DNA of 11,431 bases from Gymnopilus junonius (GCA_015501075.1 JADNYJ010000847.1:1-11431); one strand, 5' to 3'; positions 1 to 8,787 are shown, counted from the first letter of the stretch. Numbers and translations: made by a program. The notes: generated from the sequence alone by a model not told the origin.

Positions 1-1124
1 ATGAACTATTAGACAGTGTCTGAAGTGCATACGTAGGAAATCATCGTATGGGGTCGGTGAACCAGAGGCATGCTTAAATGAAGGTTGGACCTCTTCAGGC
101 AAACTTTTCCGCACTGGTCCAATGTCAGAGAATACCACTACACGATAGTTGTCCTGGAAAATTGCATGAACGCCAAAGTTAAAGACTGGAAAGAGAGGGA
201 CTTACATCAACGTCTATGCCAAATGCATTGCTTTGGAATGGCTCGATGAGCTCCCTCTTCATGAGAATAGCATTTGAAGGAATACGTATTGCACTGGGAT
301 CCCTATACTCTATGTCATACAACTAAGGATGAAATTCAGAATATTCAGAATTACGATCATTTAAGAAAGCGGGTAAGGCGCACTGAAGATGACCAAGCCG
401 GGGGGAAGATCCACGTCACACCTACGTCCCCCTTGGTCCCCGTGATAACGCATCGCTCTTCATCTCGTAAAGTAACAATGTCTCCAAGATGAGGCGGAAA
501 ATCGTTCTTGATCAATGAAGTTCATGAGAAATTGGGATCGAATAGGAAAGGCGATTGCAATAAATTACACACAAATGGTAAGTATTCTTTCAAATGAGAA
601 TAAGCCTGGACAAGTTGAGCATTCTCAGTTAACTCTACGAAAGTCATCTCATCGGGATTGATGGTTTGAAGCGGTATTACCCTACTAGTCCCTGTGAAAA
701 ATTTAACGATATGATCTACAATCAATGAAATTTTGATACCTTGGGCAACCCATGAATAGTCCCCAGGTTGGAGAAGGGCCATTGATTCAGGCGGGATTGA
801 TGGGCCAGTATGTATGGTAATATACTTGAGGATACCAAATTTCATCACCTGAACTGGGAAGAGTTCTAAAGGCGAGCAATCTGGGTCGCATGTCTTAGCC
901 CATCGATTCAGCTTTGCACAGTTTACAGGAGTCAACCGCTGGTTTAACCCTAGATGGAAAAAGAATGATATAGAGGTCGCATAAATCACATGCCATTTGT
1001 CCATACCTGCTATGAGCCATCCTTGAGGATTTGGCAAGAAAAAGAAGGTATTCCGTTGAAGTTTTTCAGATTTCTTCGAAAGAAGGTGAATCGTAGTTTG
1101 ATTCGGGGGAGTAGTCGAAGCCAT
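1..1124 (-). CDS. HNH-nuclease-domain family protein, degenerate active site, 3' end outside window
   Basis: Model: complement(join(<1..153, 206..322, 384..506, 573..691, 740..949, 1007..1124)), 280 codons visible. The five introns are 48-66 nt, start with GT, end with AG, and have phases 1,1,0,0,0. The start is the ATG at 1124, about 50 bp after a TATA box. Seen: an N-terminal beta-rich region with a PGDY turn near residue 97, then RDEERCVITG (163-172), then TWIFPPAW (180-187), then NAILM (207-211), and a C-terminal YDDFLRMHFRHC block. This block order and spacing match the basidiomycete HNH family and the paralogue at 2552-3910. The His expected before IFP is Trp181, and the last His is Ile216; only Asn207 remains. 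The linker between TG and IFP is also shorter than in the paralogue. Inference: a DNA-binding or regulatory relative rather than an active nuclease. Intron 3 (507-572) removes an in-frame TGA; if it is not spliced the gene is broken. The last tens of residues lie beyond base 1. Confidence 0.8.
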
Positions 1125-1167
1125 GAGAGTCGGTTGACCGGTGACTGCAGCTTGAGCTGTATACGCA

Positions 1168-1179
1168 CCTTATATAAGG
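1168..1179 (-). promoter_or_regulatory. TATA box of the left HNH gene, inside a 12-bp palindrome
   Basis: CCTTATATAAGG is a perfect 12-bp palindrome whose centre reads as a TATA box on both strands. Its distance to the ATG at 1124 (about 45-50 bp) equals that of the paralogue. A CACGTG E-box lies at 1197-1202, just upstream of it for the minus-strand gene. Function is inferred from position and sequence only. Confidence 0.6.
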
Positions 1180-1202
1180 CCTTGAGCACCGTGACACACG
1201 TG

Positions 1203-1773
1203 GGTAGAATGTCCCAAGAATCCAGAGACGTTTGATTGGTAGGTAATAACGGACAACCCACAAATTTGTGTGGATGTTACGGTACACACTAAAGGTCATC
1301 TGCAACTTCAAGTTGAGCGAAAGATGAGGGAAAATAATATTCTCAGAACGTGATAGAATCTGATGCGAACATACCTATTGTCAGGAAAAGGGAAGTTGGA
1401 ATGCATGGGATGGTAGCCGAACACTGTTGGCATCAGCAAATTCACTTGTGATTCACTTCGCCAGCCAGTCATCACATCACCACTACAGTCGTTCTGTTTC
1501 TACAAACCACGATGCGAATTTCTTGGTTTAACGATCCATGAGGTCCCAAGCAGTACATACAGAGAAAATAAGTCAGGAAGTGTAACTCCGATTTGATTCG
1601 GGCTGCCAGATTAGGAGCTCATATGGAAGCGCTTTAGTGATGCGAGCACCGCAAGGACTGATGGTTTGTTCGTTAACACGGTAGACTGTCACTGAATACA
1701 CATCATGCATAATGCATAATGATGAACATCGAGTTCTAGAAAATAGGCTTAGAATATACCGGAACGGATCTGA
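1203..1773. other. Intergenic, no gene seen
   Basis: Upstream sequence of the left HNH gene. Only short open frames without splice support were found on either strand. A small tandem repeat (TGCATAA twice) sits near 1707-1722. No transposon ends, tRNA or known family could be recognised. Confidence 0.4.
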
Positions 1774-2154
1774 TTAGATATCTGCAGGGTATGATTCTTG
1801 TTTCTGTAAATAGGGGTGAACGCAAACGAACACGCCATTCAGAAATTCAAGTAGTTGCCGAAGGAACATAAGTTGACCAGCCTCCAGCAGATTCAAGGCA
1901 TCGTCGACAAATTCGGATAATCTGGCAGCCTGAATTAGGATATGAAGTAAGGGAGGTGTATATCTGTGATAATGATGATTATAAGAAAGTAACATATCAC
2001 TCTCTCCATCGCCATCATTCGTAAAGCTTCTTCTTGTTCTAAAATACAAGTTTACAATCCGAGGTACTGATTCTGCGCTAAACGTGATGACATTGAAGCT
2101 TCTAAATGAGGTACTCTCCAAAGCTTCTGGTGTGTCAGCTGCGGACTGTAACTT
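1774..2154 (-). CDS. Uncharacterised open frame, possible exon or gene remnant
   Basis: A minus-strand frame stays open from 2154 to the TAA at 1774 (126 codons). It starts directly after an in-frame TAG that could be the AG end of an intron, and it has no ATG near its start. The translation has a plausible amino-acid mix, with an acidic NDGDGESD stretch and a leucine-rich, probably helical second half around LLEAGQLMFLRQLLEF. No family was recognised. It could be a terminal exon whose upstream part was not found, a decayed gene, or chance. A TATA-like sequence with an ATG near 2310 lies upstream on the same strand, but I could not join it in frame with good splice sites. Confidence 0.28.
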   Translation of the reverse strand, partial: KLQSAADTPEALESTSFRSFNVITFSAESVPRIVNLYFRTRRSFTNDGDGESDMLLSYNHHYHRYTPPLLHILIQAARLSEFVDDALNLLEAGQLMFLRQLLEFLNGVFVCVHPYLQKQESYPADI

Positions 2155-2499
2155 CTAACCTGGAACTACGCAATTTGAACCCTTAACAAACGGTGCCTCC
2201 CATTATTGAGAAAGGTCCCTTATTTTTTTCTGTGAGTCCCAGAAATTAACATGAGCTCGAGAATGATTGAAAGGGGTCCCTCACAGCTGTGGGTGGCCAA
2301 ACCGCCCATTTCTTTCTAGTTTGATCGGATTTATATCATGCTAACCTTTTGGTCTTGCTTCAGAAAGATTGAAGATACACGCGTGTAAAGAAATATGAAA
2401 CTTACTTTCTTATGTGCATCATACAGCTATCGAATAATTGACGTTGTGGAGTTTCTTTTCTCCTCCCTCATTTGGAAAGGGAGAGCCGAGAATTGGAGG

Positions 2500-2507
2500 T
2501 ATAAAAG
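2500..2507 (+). promoter_or_regulatory. TATA box of the right HNH gene
   Basis: TATAAAAG lies 52 bp before the ATG at 2552. A pyrimidine-rich stretch without any ATG follows it, as expected for a short 5' leader. The arrangement matches the paralogous gene on the other strand. Confidence 0.75.
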
Positions 2508-2551
2508 CTCACTTGTTTTCCTCACTGTCCTCATCTTCCACAAACCCAGTC

Positions 2552-3910
2552 ATGAGTACACCGCCAGACCTGACGACTTTGGAACAGTACGTCAATAGCG
2601 ACCAACGAGACGTGCATGTCTGGTGCTCAGTACTAGCGAATTTCCAACCAAATACGAGTCGACGTCTTGTTGGAGGTTCATTTACTTCATGTTATTTATT
2701 ACATTCTGGTACTGATGCAATACCCCCTTCCAGGCTGCTTTACTGGAGGAAACTTGAATTACCTTACGTTCTTTGGTTTTCTCAATGTCGTTATAAATGG
2801 GCACGGCACTGGTAAATTTATCCCAGAATCCTTCGAATATGCTCTTGTGAAGAGCCATGGAAATCCTCTTGTGTCTGGGACCACATTCTTTCCAGGTATT
2901 AACGCTCGTCTACCAAACATCGCTTTCCCAGAAAGTGACATAATTGATATACGACAAACAACGAAGAGGGACGACCCTGTTACAGCCGGTCATTATTATC
3001 TGTTGCGCTGCTATGGTACCCCCGAATCCAGAGGTAGAATTTTCAAGGCTGTAACTTGATAAATATGACTAATCTCTACTTTAGAATACCGCTCCACACT
3101 GATCTACAATCTCCCTGTGGCATTTATTACCTCGCGTACCTTAAGCCGCAGTGGTACCGCCAGCGCAAGTGAAACCCAAAGTAAGAAAAATGAAGGCCAC
3201 GTATGTTTTATTACGCTTGTTCTCGTCAATTTTAGTTTTAGTCACTTTTTTATTAGAGCGAAAAGACCCGCAATAATGTACGCCTCAGGGACAGAAGGTG
3301 TCGAATGACTGGTTCTGTTGTAAGACAACGCAATAGGGGTTACAACTTTACAGGTTTTCAAGTTGCCCATATTTTCCCCATAGGATGGGTACCAAGTGTG
3401 AGCTTCTAAAATGTCCGTGTGGCAGCCTTTTGAATTGCCAAATTTCAGATTCCAAGACCACCTACCCGTGAGCTTCAGTCCATTGCCTTTCTTGTCAGCA
3501 AGGAGATGGCGGACGACATGTTTAATGCGATTCTCATGACTGCCACAGCCCATTGCTTATTTGACGATTATCAAATTGGAATACATGTGCGTTAAATTGC
3601 ATTTGCGCACGGATAGGGAGGCTGACTTACCATTACTGATTTGCGCAAAAAGCCAGACTGCCTTGAGCAAATCACATATGACAATAAGACGTACTGGGCG
3701 AGAAGGTTGTACAGGTTTGAGAAAGATGGTGCCTATGACCTTCAGAACTGTAATTACTTGCATCCTCCAGCTTCAATGGGTCAGCAACTTTCCGTGGACT
3801 ATATCATACCAAATGTTCAGGAGCCTAACGACGACCTTCTGCGACATCACTTCGAGACTTGTATACTTTGGCATGTGTCTGGTGCAGGAAAGACTCCAAA
3901 ACTTGGGTGA
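2552..3910 (+). CDS. HNH-nuclease-domain family protein, catalytic residues intact
   Basis: Model: join(2552..2675, 2734..3033, 3085..3200, 3257..3397, 3449..3586, 3653..3910), 358 aa. Five introns of 51-66 nt (phases 1,1,0,0,0) all carry GT-AG; donors include GTATGT, GTGAGC and GTGCGT. The donor of intron 1 (GTTCAT) is the weakest. Domains: residues 1-140 form the variable N-terminal region typical of these basidiomycete proteins. RDRRCRMTG at 191-199 opens the nuclease region, followed by VAHIFP (His218), NAILM (Asn253) and TAHCLFDDYQ (His262, Asp266). LLRHHFETC and HVSGAGK follow near the C-terminus. These His-Asn-His positions are those of the metal-binding beta-beta-alpha fold in HNH enzymes, so a DNA nuclease activity is possible; the cellular role of the family is not established. 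The start is the first ATG after the TATA box. The protein ends about a dozen residues after the SGAGK block, somewhat short for the family. Exon borders were chosen by phase and by comparison with the left-hand paralogue. Confidence 0.85.
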
Positions 3911-3937
3911 TATCCAGAAGAATACTCCTTAAATTTC

Positions 3938-3943
3938 AATAAA
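3938..3943 (+). terminator. Polyadenylation signal of the right HNH gene
   Basis: AATAAA begins 28 nt after the TGA at 3908-3910, the usual place for a 3' end processing signal. No transcript data are available to confirm it. Confidence 0.5.
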
Positions 3944-4597
3944 CCATTTCGCAGCCTCCTTTACTATAACTCAATATTCAGTTTGTTGTAAATCAAATGT
4001 TTCTTTGTACCCAACATGGGAGTAAAGGCGAAGTTGTCCAGTTCTTATAAATAGAACAAGTGCCTTAGGGCGTTACACAGGTCGATTGGCACCTTCATCT
4101 TGGTGGAGAATGTCACTCTATTGTGGGTGCCGCCCTTTCTGATCCATGCAATTGGAACTAAAGGAAGGGCACGCTTTGATGCTCTACTCGGGTTCGGCTC
4201 TGGGATAAGCTTGAACAAAAGTGGCTTTCTTCTTAATGAAGAACCTAACTAGTTTGTCGTCCTCATAACGCCTAGCTATGTCGGATTGAGGGGGTCAGAT
4301 TCCTATGGAAAGTATTTTTGACCCACTTTATATATTGTTTCTTGATCATGAATCTACAATTCATGGCCCTTTTCCCGGTTTGGAAGGGGCTCAGGTTGTC
4401 CTTGATTTTTTATTGATCTAATACGCATGCTGAACTTGAAAGTTCGATTTTCCGCTGTATTTATATCGAAAGCTAAATGATAGTTCATCTCAAGCCTTCC
4501 TCAGGTCTAAATTTTGGGTTCTACTTTGTGTAATTCGAATCATATCCTTGAAGAATTTCTGTCCCGACGAAAGAATGCGAAGGATCACGCTGCACAA
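3944..4597. other. Intergenic, with weak open frames
   Basis: A plus-strand frame without ATG is open from 4055 to the TAG at 4250-4252 (65 codons). It contains a hydrophobic stretch (TFILVENVTLLWVPPFLIHA) and lies just after a TATAAATA at 4046-4053. No family was recognised, and no upstream exon with a start could be joined. Further TATA-like sequences on the minus strand (around 4329-4336 and 4459-4466) precede only very short ORFs. Nothing else is supported. Confidence 0.3.
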
Positions 4598-4913
4598 TTA
4601 TCCTTGGAATGCTTCCATGTGTGGCGTGCATAGTGCCCCAGCAAATATAGTCAACATAATTAGGGTGCCATTGAATTTCTCTGCACTAAGACGTTCACGC
4701 TTTTCTTCGTTTGGTGATCTTGATCTCCTCCTCTCAAAGGGGCTGGCCAAGGCGTTTCGAAAATGGCAGGTTCTCCTGATGTGATGGAAACAGAGTGTGG
4801 CAAAGAAATACTCGAAAGATAATTAGGATTATGTCCAAATTTCCGAGTGTAAATGCTCGAGAACATACCGCTTGACATAATATTTGGAAAACAACCTGTT
4901 CTGTTATGACCAT
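4598..4913 (-). CDS. Possible small two-exon gene, product unknown
   Basis: Model: complement(join(4598..4810, 4869..4913)), 85 aa. The start ATG sits in a strong context (CGCCATGG) about 50 bp after TATAAAA at 4963-4969, the same geometry as both HNH genes. Exon 1 encodes MVITEQVVFQILCQA. The intron (4811-4868, 58 nt) has GTATGT, a CTAAT branch-like site and a terminal AG. It joins phase 0 to phase 0, into a frame that stays open for 70 codons. The product has a hydrophobic start, a basic and Ser/Arg-rich centre (FERRRSRSPNEEKRERL), and a hydrophobic segment (TLIMLTIFAGAL) near the C-terminus. No family was recognised. A minus-strand AATAAA lies at 4409-4414. It may be an orphan gene, the 5' part of a longer gene, or a lucky combination of signals. 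Confidence 0.42.
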
Positions 4914-4962
4914 GGCGGTCGATAAAAGTACCGACGTCTCAGGAAGGACGAAAAGCTGCCTG

Positions 4963-4969
4963 TTTTATA
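4963..4969 (-). promoter_or_regulatory. TATA box of the possible small gene
   Basis: TATAAAA on the minus strand lies about 50 bp upstream of the ATG at 4913. Support comes from the motif and from its matching distance in the two HNH genes. Confidence 0.5.
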
Positions 4970-5209
4970 TCTGCCCTAATGACAGTGATGCAAATACACA
5001 ATTAACAACATGCGGGACTCTAATAGGTCTACGTCGAACAACATCAGCACCATATCAGTCTTATCGCTGCGTCACTCCCAGAAGCGTAGACTATACATAG
5101 GAACTGAAAATTTTGTACACGGAGTTCACGGCAATAACTTATTCTCAACATTGCCACTAATTTGGGACGTTCCATGGAATTTAAAGTACTAACTTGGACG
5201 GCCTCATGT

Positions 5210-5482
5210 TCACATTGGTATCCCAAATCCGGGGACAATAAAGCACCGCTCTATGGGGCTCAGAAATGCGAATGGTCCGTAATCTCTCCTCAATCGCAAG
5301 TAACTAACTTCCTGAGGTGAATACTCATGTCGCAGCATTATGCCAACAACCTCCAAAGCAGTCGTTGGAGCCAAGAATGCTACTTTATTTTTTCTTGGTG
5401 TAAGTACGAGAAGCTTTTTGTCATTGAAGGGTACCCAAAACGCACCATGAAAAGTCATGGATGGGTGGCGAGAGTAATACAT
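5210..5482 (-). CDS. Uncharacterised 90-codon ORF
   Basis: An ATG-started minus-strand ORF preceded by a pyrimidine-rich stretch (5483-5560), which could be a leader, but no clear TATA box. The translation looks protein-like (for example FHGAFWVPFNDKKLLVLTP near the start), yet I do not recognise a family. The frame ends in GFGIPM followed by TGA; the last bases could also be a splice donor (GTGAAC), so it might be only a first exon. No convincing second exon was found downstream. Confidence 0.25.
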   Translation of the reverse strand: MYYSRHPSMTFHGAFWVPFNDKKLLVLTPRKNKVAFLAPTTALEVVGIMLRHEYSPQEVSYLRLRRDYGPFAFLSPIERCFIVPGFGIPM

Positions 5483-5827
5483 AGAGTGGATAAGTGAAAT
5501 GAATTATGGGTAGGAAGAGAACGTAACGCTACAAAGATGAGGCAACATAATGTTACAATCGAATCTACAGAACTAGGCTACAAGGGGATGTGACAAAGTT
5601 AATCATTGGGGCAGTATCTGCAACGGTGATCAGGACAATGAAGCAAGGATGGGGATCTAATAAAACGCAAGGTCATGGGGCAAATCGTAGCGATATGTGG
5701 GTGAGACGATGGATGAGAAAGGAAGGTAAAGATAAGTAAATGAAAAAGACGTTGCCTATCAATTCGATGTTACTAATAAAATCGGTGCAGAAGGGAGATG
5801 CTTGCCCCATTAAAGGTCGAAATACGG
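5483..5827. other. Spacer between weak ORF and F-box gene
   Basis: Purine-rich on the plus strand, with no open frame of note. It would hold the 3' untranslated region of the F-box gene. No clear polyadenylation signal on the minus strand was found. Confidence 0.4.
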
Positions 5828-7049
5828 TTAATTTTCTCTCCATAACAGTTCTGTATTAATTTCTGGGTCCACTCTGAGGGCGCCATTCACCGCCGTAACT
5901 ACACTCCTGTCAAAGTTGTGGACGAAGACCACTTTCTGAACTGACGGATTGTATAGACGTAGTTCTCCTGCTAGGGCTCTAAGAGCTGGTACGGATGAGG
6001 GTGGAGGTAGCCATTCTGACACCTCGAATTCGACGGAATGAATTTTTGGAAAGCGCATGAGGAGACCATAAAATTGGAGCCTCTAGAGCGAGTGACTAGT
6101 TAGAAATTTCACCACTGAATGAAAATATAATCACCTCTCGACCATCAATAGGAAGAACGAAAGCTCCTAGGTGGCGCAATTCACTGAGCAGTGACCTCTT
6201 ATTAGCGATAGCCGCAAGGAGCTCCGTTGAAAATGGCTCGGCATATGAAGAATCAGCTATATCGAGTGATCTCAAAGGACGCGTGGATTGTCCAACTTTA
6301 GACAGCAGTTCATGCATTTCATTTCGCTTCTCATTTATCTCCGTTCGTGAGAAGCAGGTCTTCAGGTGGGTAATGGGACGGCCTGGAACCAGTGCCATGG
6401 CTGCTTCGGAAAATGTGCATTCCAAGGTGGACAACTTGGGAATAGATTCGACGCCAAGGGTGAGCGAGGTGGCTGGAGGTGAAAGAGTGGTTCCACTGGG
6501 GTCGTGAATAGGATCTGTGTCCTCCTTGAAGTCTTGGATATAGAGGTCTTCAAGTTTGCTTTGACTGTCGAAAAAGCGAACAAGGTTATGATCCCAATCG
6601 AAGTCGCAGTGGAAGCGCTGAAGCTGAAAAGTGCACTTGTTGAGAATCCAGGAGACAGCTGTGCTTGAACCGTCGTTTATATGAGCATTGAGGTAACGGA
6701 GGTTGACTGTGCGCTCCAAAGCATGAGCAACGCCCAACCAGTCCATGTCGGGTCTTTCAGACCGTTCATCATCAGATTCGTCATCTTCATCATCGTCGTT
6801 GTCGCTGTCGTTATCGTCTTCAGACAAGGAAATAGTAAGGGCGTCCACAAGAGCGGCGAGGCGTGGCGAATCAAACAGTGTGTGACAGAGGATAGTCGTT
6901 TCTTCGTCATTGCGCATAAAGAGCGTGTTGTATAAGGCACGTTCAGCAACCCTTCGAAACCCCCGGGACACTCCACACAAGGTAGCGATATCGGCGCGAC
7001 TTCCGACATTTTTGACAATATTTCGGTAAGCCTCCAATGTCAATTCCAT
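5828..7049 (-). CDS. F-box-like protein with acidic tract
   Basis: Model: complement(join(5828..6082, 6135..7049)), 389 aa. The 52-nt intron (6083-6134) starts GTGATT, holds a CTAAC branch site and ends CTAG; it is phase 0 and joins DGRE to RLQFYGLL. Residues 3-45 fit the F-box pattern of basidiomycete proteins: a hydrophobic helix (LEAYRNIVKNV), then IATLCGVSRGFRRVAERALY. Such proteins usually bind Skp1 and bring substrates to an SCF ubiquitin ligase; the rest of the chain would select the target. Residues 77-98 are almost all Asp, Glu and Ser. The C-terminal two thirds have irregular leucine-rich spacing (LRYLNAHI, LEDLYI, LRSLDIADSS), consistent with degenerate leucine-rich repeats. The ATG at 7049 is the first in frame after an upstream TAG. 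The substrate is unknown. The F-box match is by pattern only and its first residues are short compared with typical family members. Confidence 0.78.
6771..6830. repeat. Imperfect GAN/TCN trinucleotide run in the F-box gene
   Basis: A run of TCA, TCG and TCT-type triplets on the plus strand encodes the Asp/Glu/Ser tract on the minus strand. It is impure, so slippage is probably slow, but the tract is a likely site of length differences between strains. Confidence 0.5.
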
Positions 7050-7063
7050 CCACAGTGGAGCAT
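7040..7063 (-). promoter_or_regulatory. Upstream ORF overlapping the F-box start codon
   Basis: An ATG at 7063 opens a 7-codon ORF (MLHCGWN, then TGA) in another frame, which reads through the main ATG at 7049. If it lies in the mRNA leader, it would lower translation of the F-box protein. Confidence 0.45.
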
Positions 7064-7278
7064 GAACCTATATGCCTCTGCGTTTAATTTTTTGAAGGTC
7101 AGACACGGATGAAGAGAACGCACCAACTCCCAAGGCGGGAGTGACGGAGGCGATTGAGTTGGTCAGCCGCCTGTCAAGGGAACTGATGGAAAAGGGGGTC
7201 AAGCAAGAGAGTGGGAGGCGCCGTAAGACGGGACGAGGATCAGAAACACAGCCTGGCCTTTAGTATCAACACGGGATC

Positions 7279-7286
7279 TTTATATA
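7279..7286 (-). promoter_or_regulatory. Candidate TATA box of the F-box gene
   Basis: TATATAAA on the minus strand lies about 230 bp upstream of the ATG at 7049, which would give a leader of roughly 200 nt. This is far longer than for the HNH genes, so the assignment is less sure. Confidence 0.4.
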
Positions 7287-8787
7287 TGTCCGTCCTTCTA
7301 TGACGAAAAGAGGAGAAACAAGCACTAGCAAAAGAAAGCTAAAAAATAATTGCGCGATAGACAAATAGACTGTCGCTTCCGAAGGTCGTATTTTGAAGGA
7401 GTGATCATCGTGGAAAACCGACCCGGTGGCATTTCGGAATCATAGGGAGATCTCCGGGTTGATTTCAACCCAATTCCCAAGGCCATATTTGCGTCGGATG
7501 CAAGGCGCGCCCGATTATTCATTCTAGGAACGTTGAAAAACTAGGTTGGACACAATTTATTATCCTGGTCGAGAGGACGGAGACGGAAGCAGCCACGTGG
7601 AAGCCATGCGAACAGGGGCGGGTTTGCCGGGGATGGATCTGGATGGATTCAGATGGCAACTCGGTTGTTGAGGTCATGCAGAGCTCAGGGACACACGCCC
7701 GAACCGAGGAGTGAAAGGGAAGTTGTAACCATTGCGCAGATATTAAAGTCGCTTGGTCACCGACAATTGGGCCTTTGTCCCGCAGCAGAGGTAGCGAAGC
7801 ACGCAACGTCACCCTGTGCCTAGGGTAGATACCGGCGTGAGATTTTGGGGCTTCCCGGAGATATAAAGTGGGATGGAAATGGTGTTGGAGATACACAGAG
7901 CAAGTGAAATATTGATTACAGAACTGCGCGTGTACAGAAACTTCTTCAAGGCCTGTACCCAGACTAGAGAACGCGTACTGAATAGTCAGATTAATAGCTG
8001 ACTCGCAAGATACCCAGTGTCAAGTAATTGACCGATGGGCTTATCATCAATCCTTCATTATAATCCGAGGTTTATCCCTGCCATAAACAACCGAATGTTC
8101 GCATGCTCCTAACATAGAGCACAAAACATGAGTATATTTTACCAAAAAGTTGGAAATCAAAGTCGCACCGAATGGGACCCTTTGCTGAAGACGCAGTGGT
8201 GAGAAGTTAGTGCATCGAAGAAGCCTTTATCAGGTAATTTGTTCAAAAAAGACGTTCCAGTGACATTCCACGGTATGGAGGCAACTGTGGCCGAAGCAGA
8301 AATATACCAGATCCCGAATGGCCAACGCCAAGAAACACACTGCCGCCCCAGTTAAGGAAGATTTGCAAGGTTCAACGAAACATGTAGAATCCGGCCAGTA
8401 ATCGACGATCACACCCTGACAGGGGAACGCAAAGGAACTACTTCATTCAATGGGCGGTTGACCCTCGGCTGAAAAATATATTACTTTTGCACCTTCAAGA
8501 AAGAATTGACCGAGACATGAGATGATATCTGCCGAGTTCAAGAACGAGAAGAGCAATGAGAGCATAGAGGATATGCGTCGGAGTATCAGCGGATGAATGC
8601 CTGACGCAGTTCGACTTCTCGCAAGAAGAAAGATTTAGAACGGATTAGGTAGGTTAATCGCTTGCGTGGAAATTTGACTTTTAGGGACTGGATCATGGTA
8701 AATGGAGGCTCTGGGCTTCATTAAGAGAAATACAATCCAAGCATATACGCGAAACGGCAAGACGAACTCGAGGCGGAAGCAGCAGTG
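7287..8787. other. Long spacer, no supported gene
   Basis: Between the F-box promoter and the 3' end of the AP-2 gene. The part at 7560-7870 is GC-richer and has minus-strand open frames (7325-7522 and 7519-7896). The longer of them starts with GTG rather than ATG, and neither has splice or promoter support. A 42-codon plus-strand ORF at 7873-8001 sits immediately after ATATAAAG, too close for that to be its TATA box. A CACGTG E-box is present near 7594-7599. Nothing here was recognised as a known family, RNA gene or mobile element. Confidence 0.4.

Noticed and set aside
274..492. Plus-strand 72-codon frame
   Set aside because: It begins with TTG and lies antisense to exons of the left HNH gene, whose spliced frame is supported by family motifs.
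2160..2190. Possible tRNA B-box (GGTTCAAATTG, minus strand)
   Set aside because: The end of the box does not fit and no matching acceptor, anticodon or T-arm stems could be drawn.
3117..3308. Alternative end of the right HNH gene at an in-frame TAA near 3274 using the donor GTAAGA at 3181
   Set aside because: That splice loses the nuclease domain, whereas the donor GTATGT at 3201 leads straight into RDRRCRMTG and VAHIFP in frame.
3242..3553. Minus-strand 103-codon ORF
   Set aside because: It covers the opposite strand of exons 4 and 5 of the right HNH gene; its length is a by-product of that coding sequence.
6681..6935. Plus-strand hydrophobic ORF with Val/Ile run
   Set aside because: This is the antisense of the Asp-rich tract of the F-box gene, where GAC/GAT codons read as Val/Ile on the other strand.
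7096..7263. Plus-strand frame with charged, protein-like translation upstream of the F-box gene
   Set aside because: No ATG near its start and no upstream exon possible without running antisense through the F-box gene; the same stretch is also open on the minus strand, so GC-rich composition explains it.
7519..7896. Minus-strand 125-codon ORF
   Set aside because: It starts with GTG, has no TATA box or splice context, and no recognisable motif.
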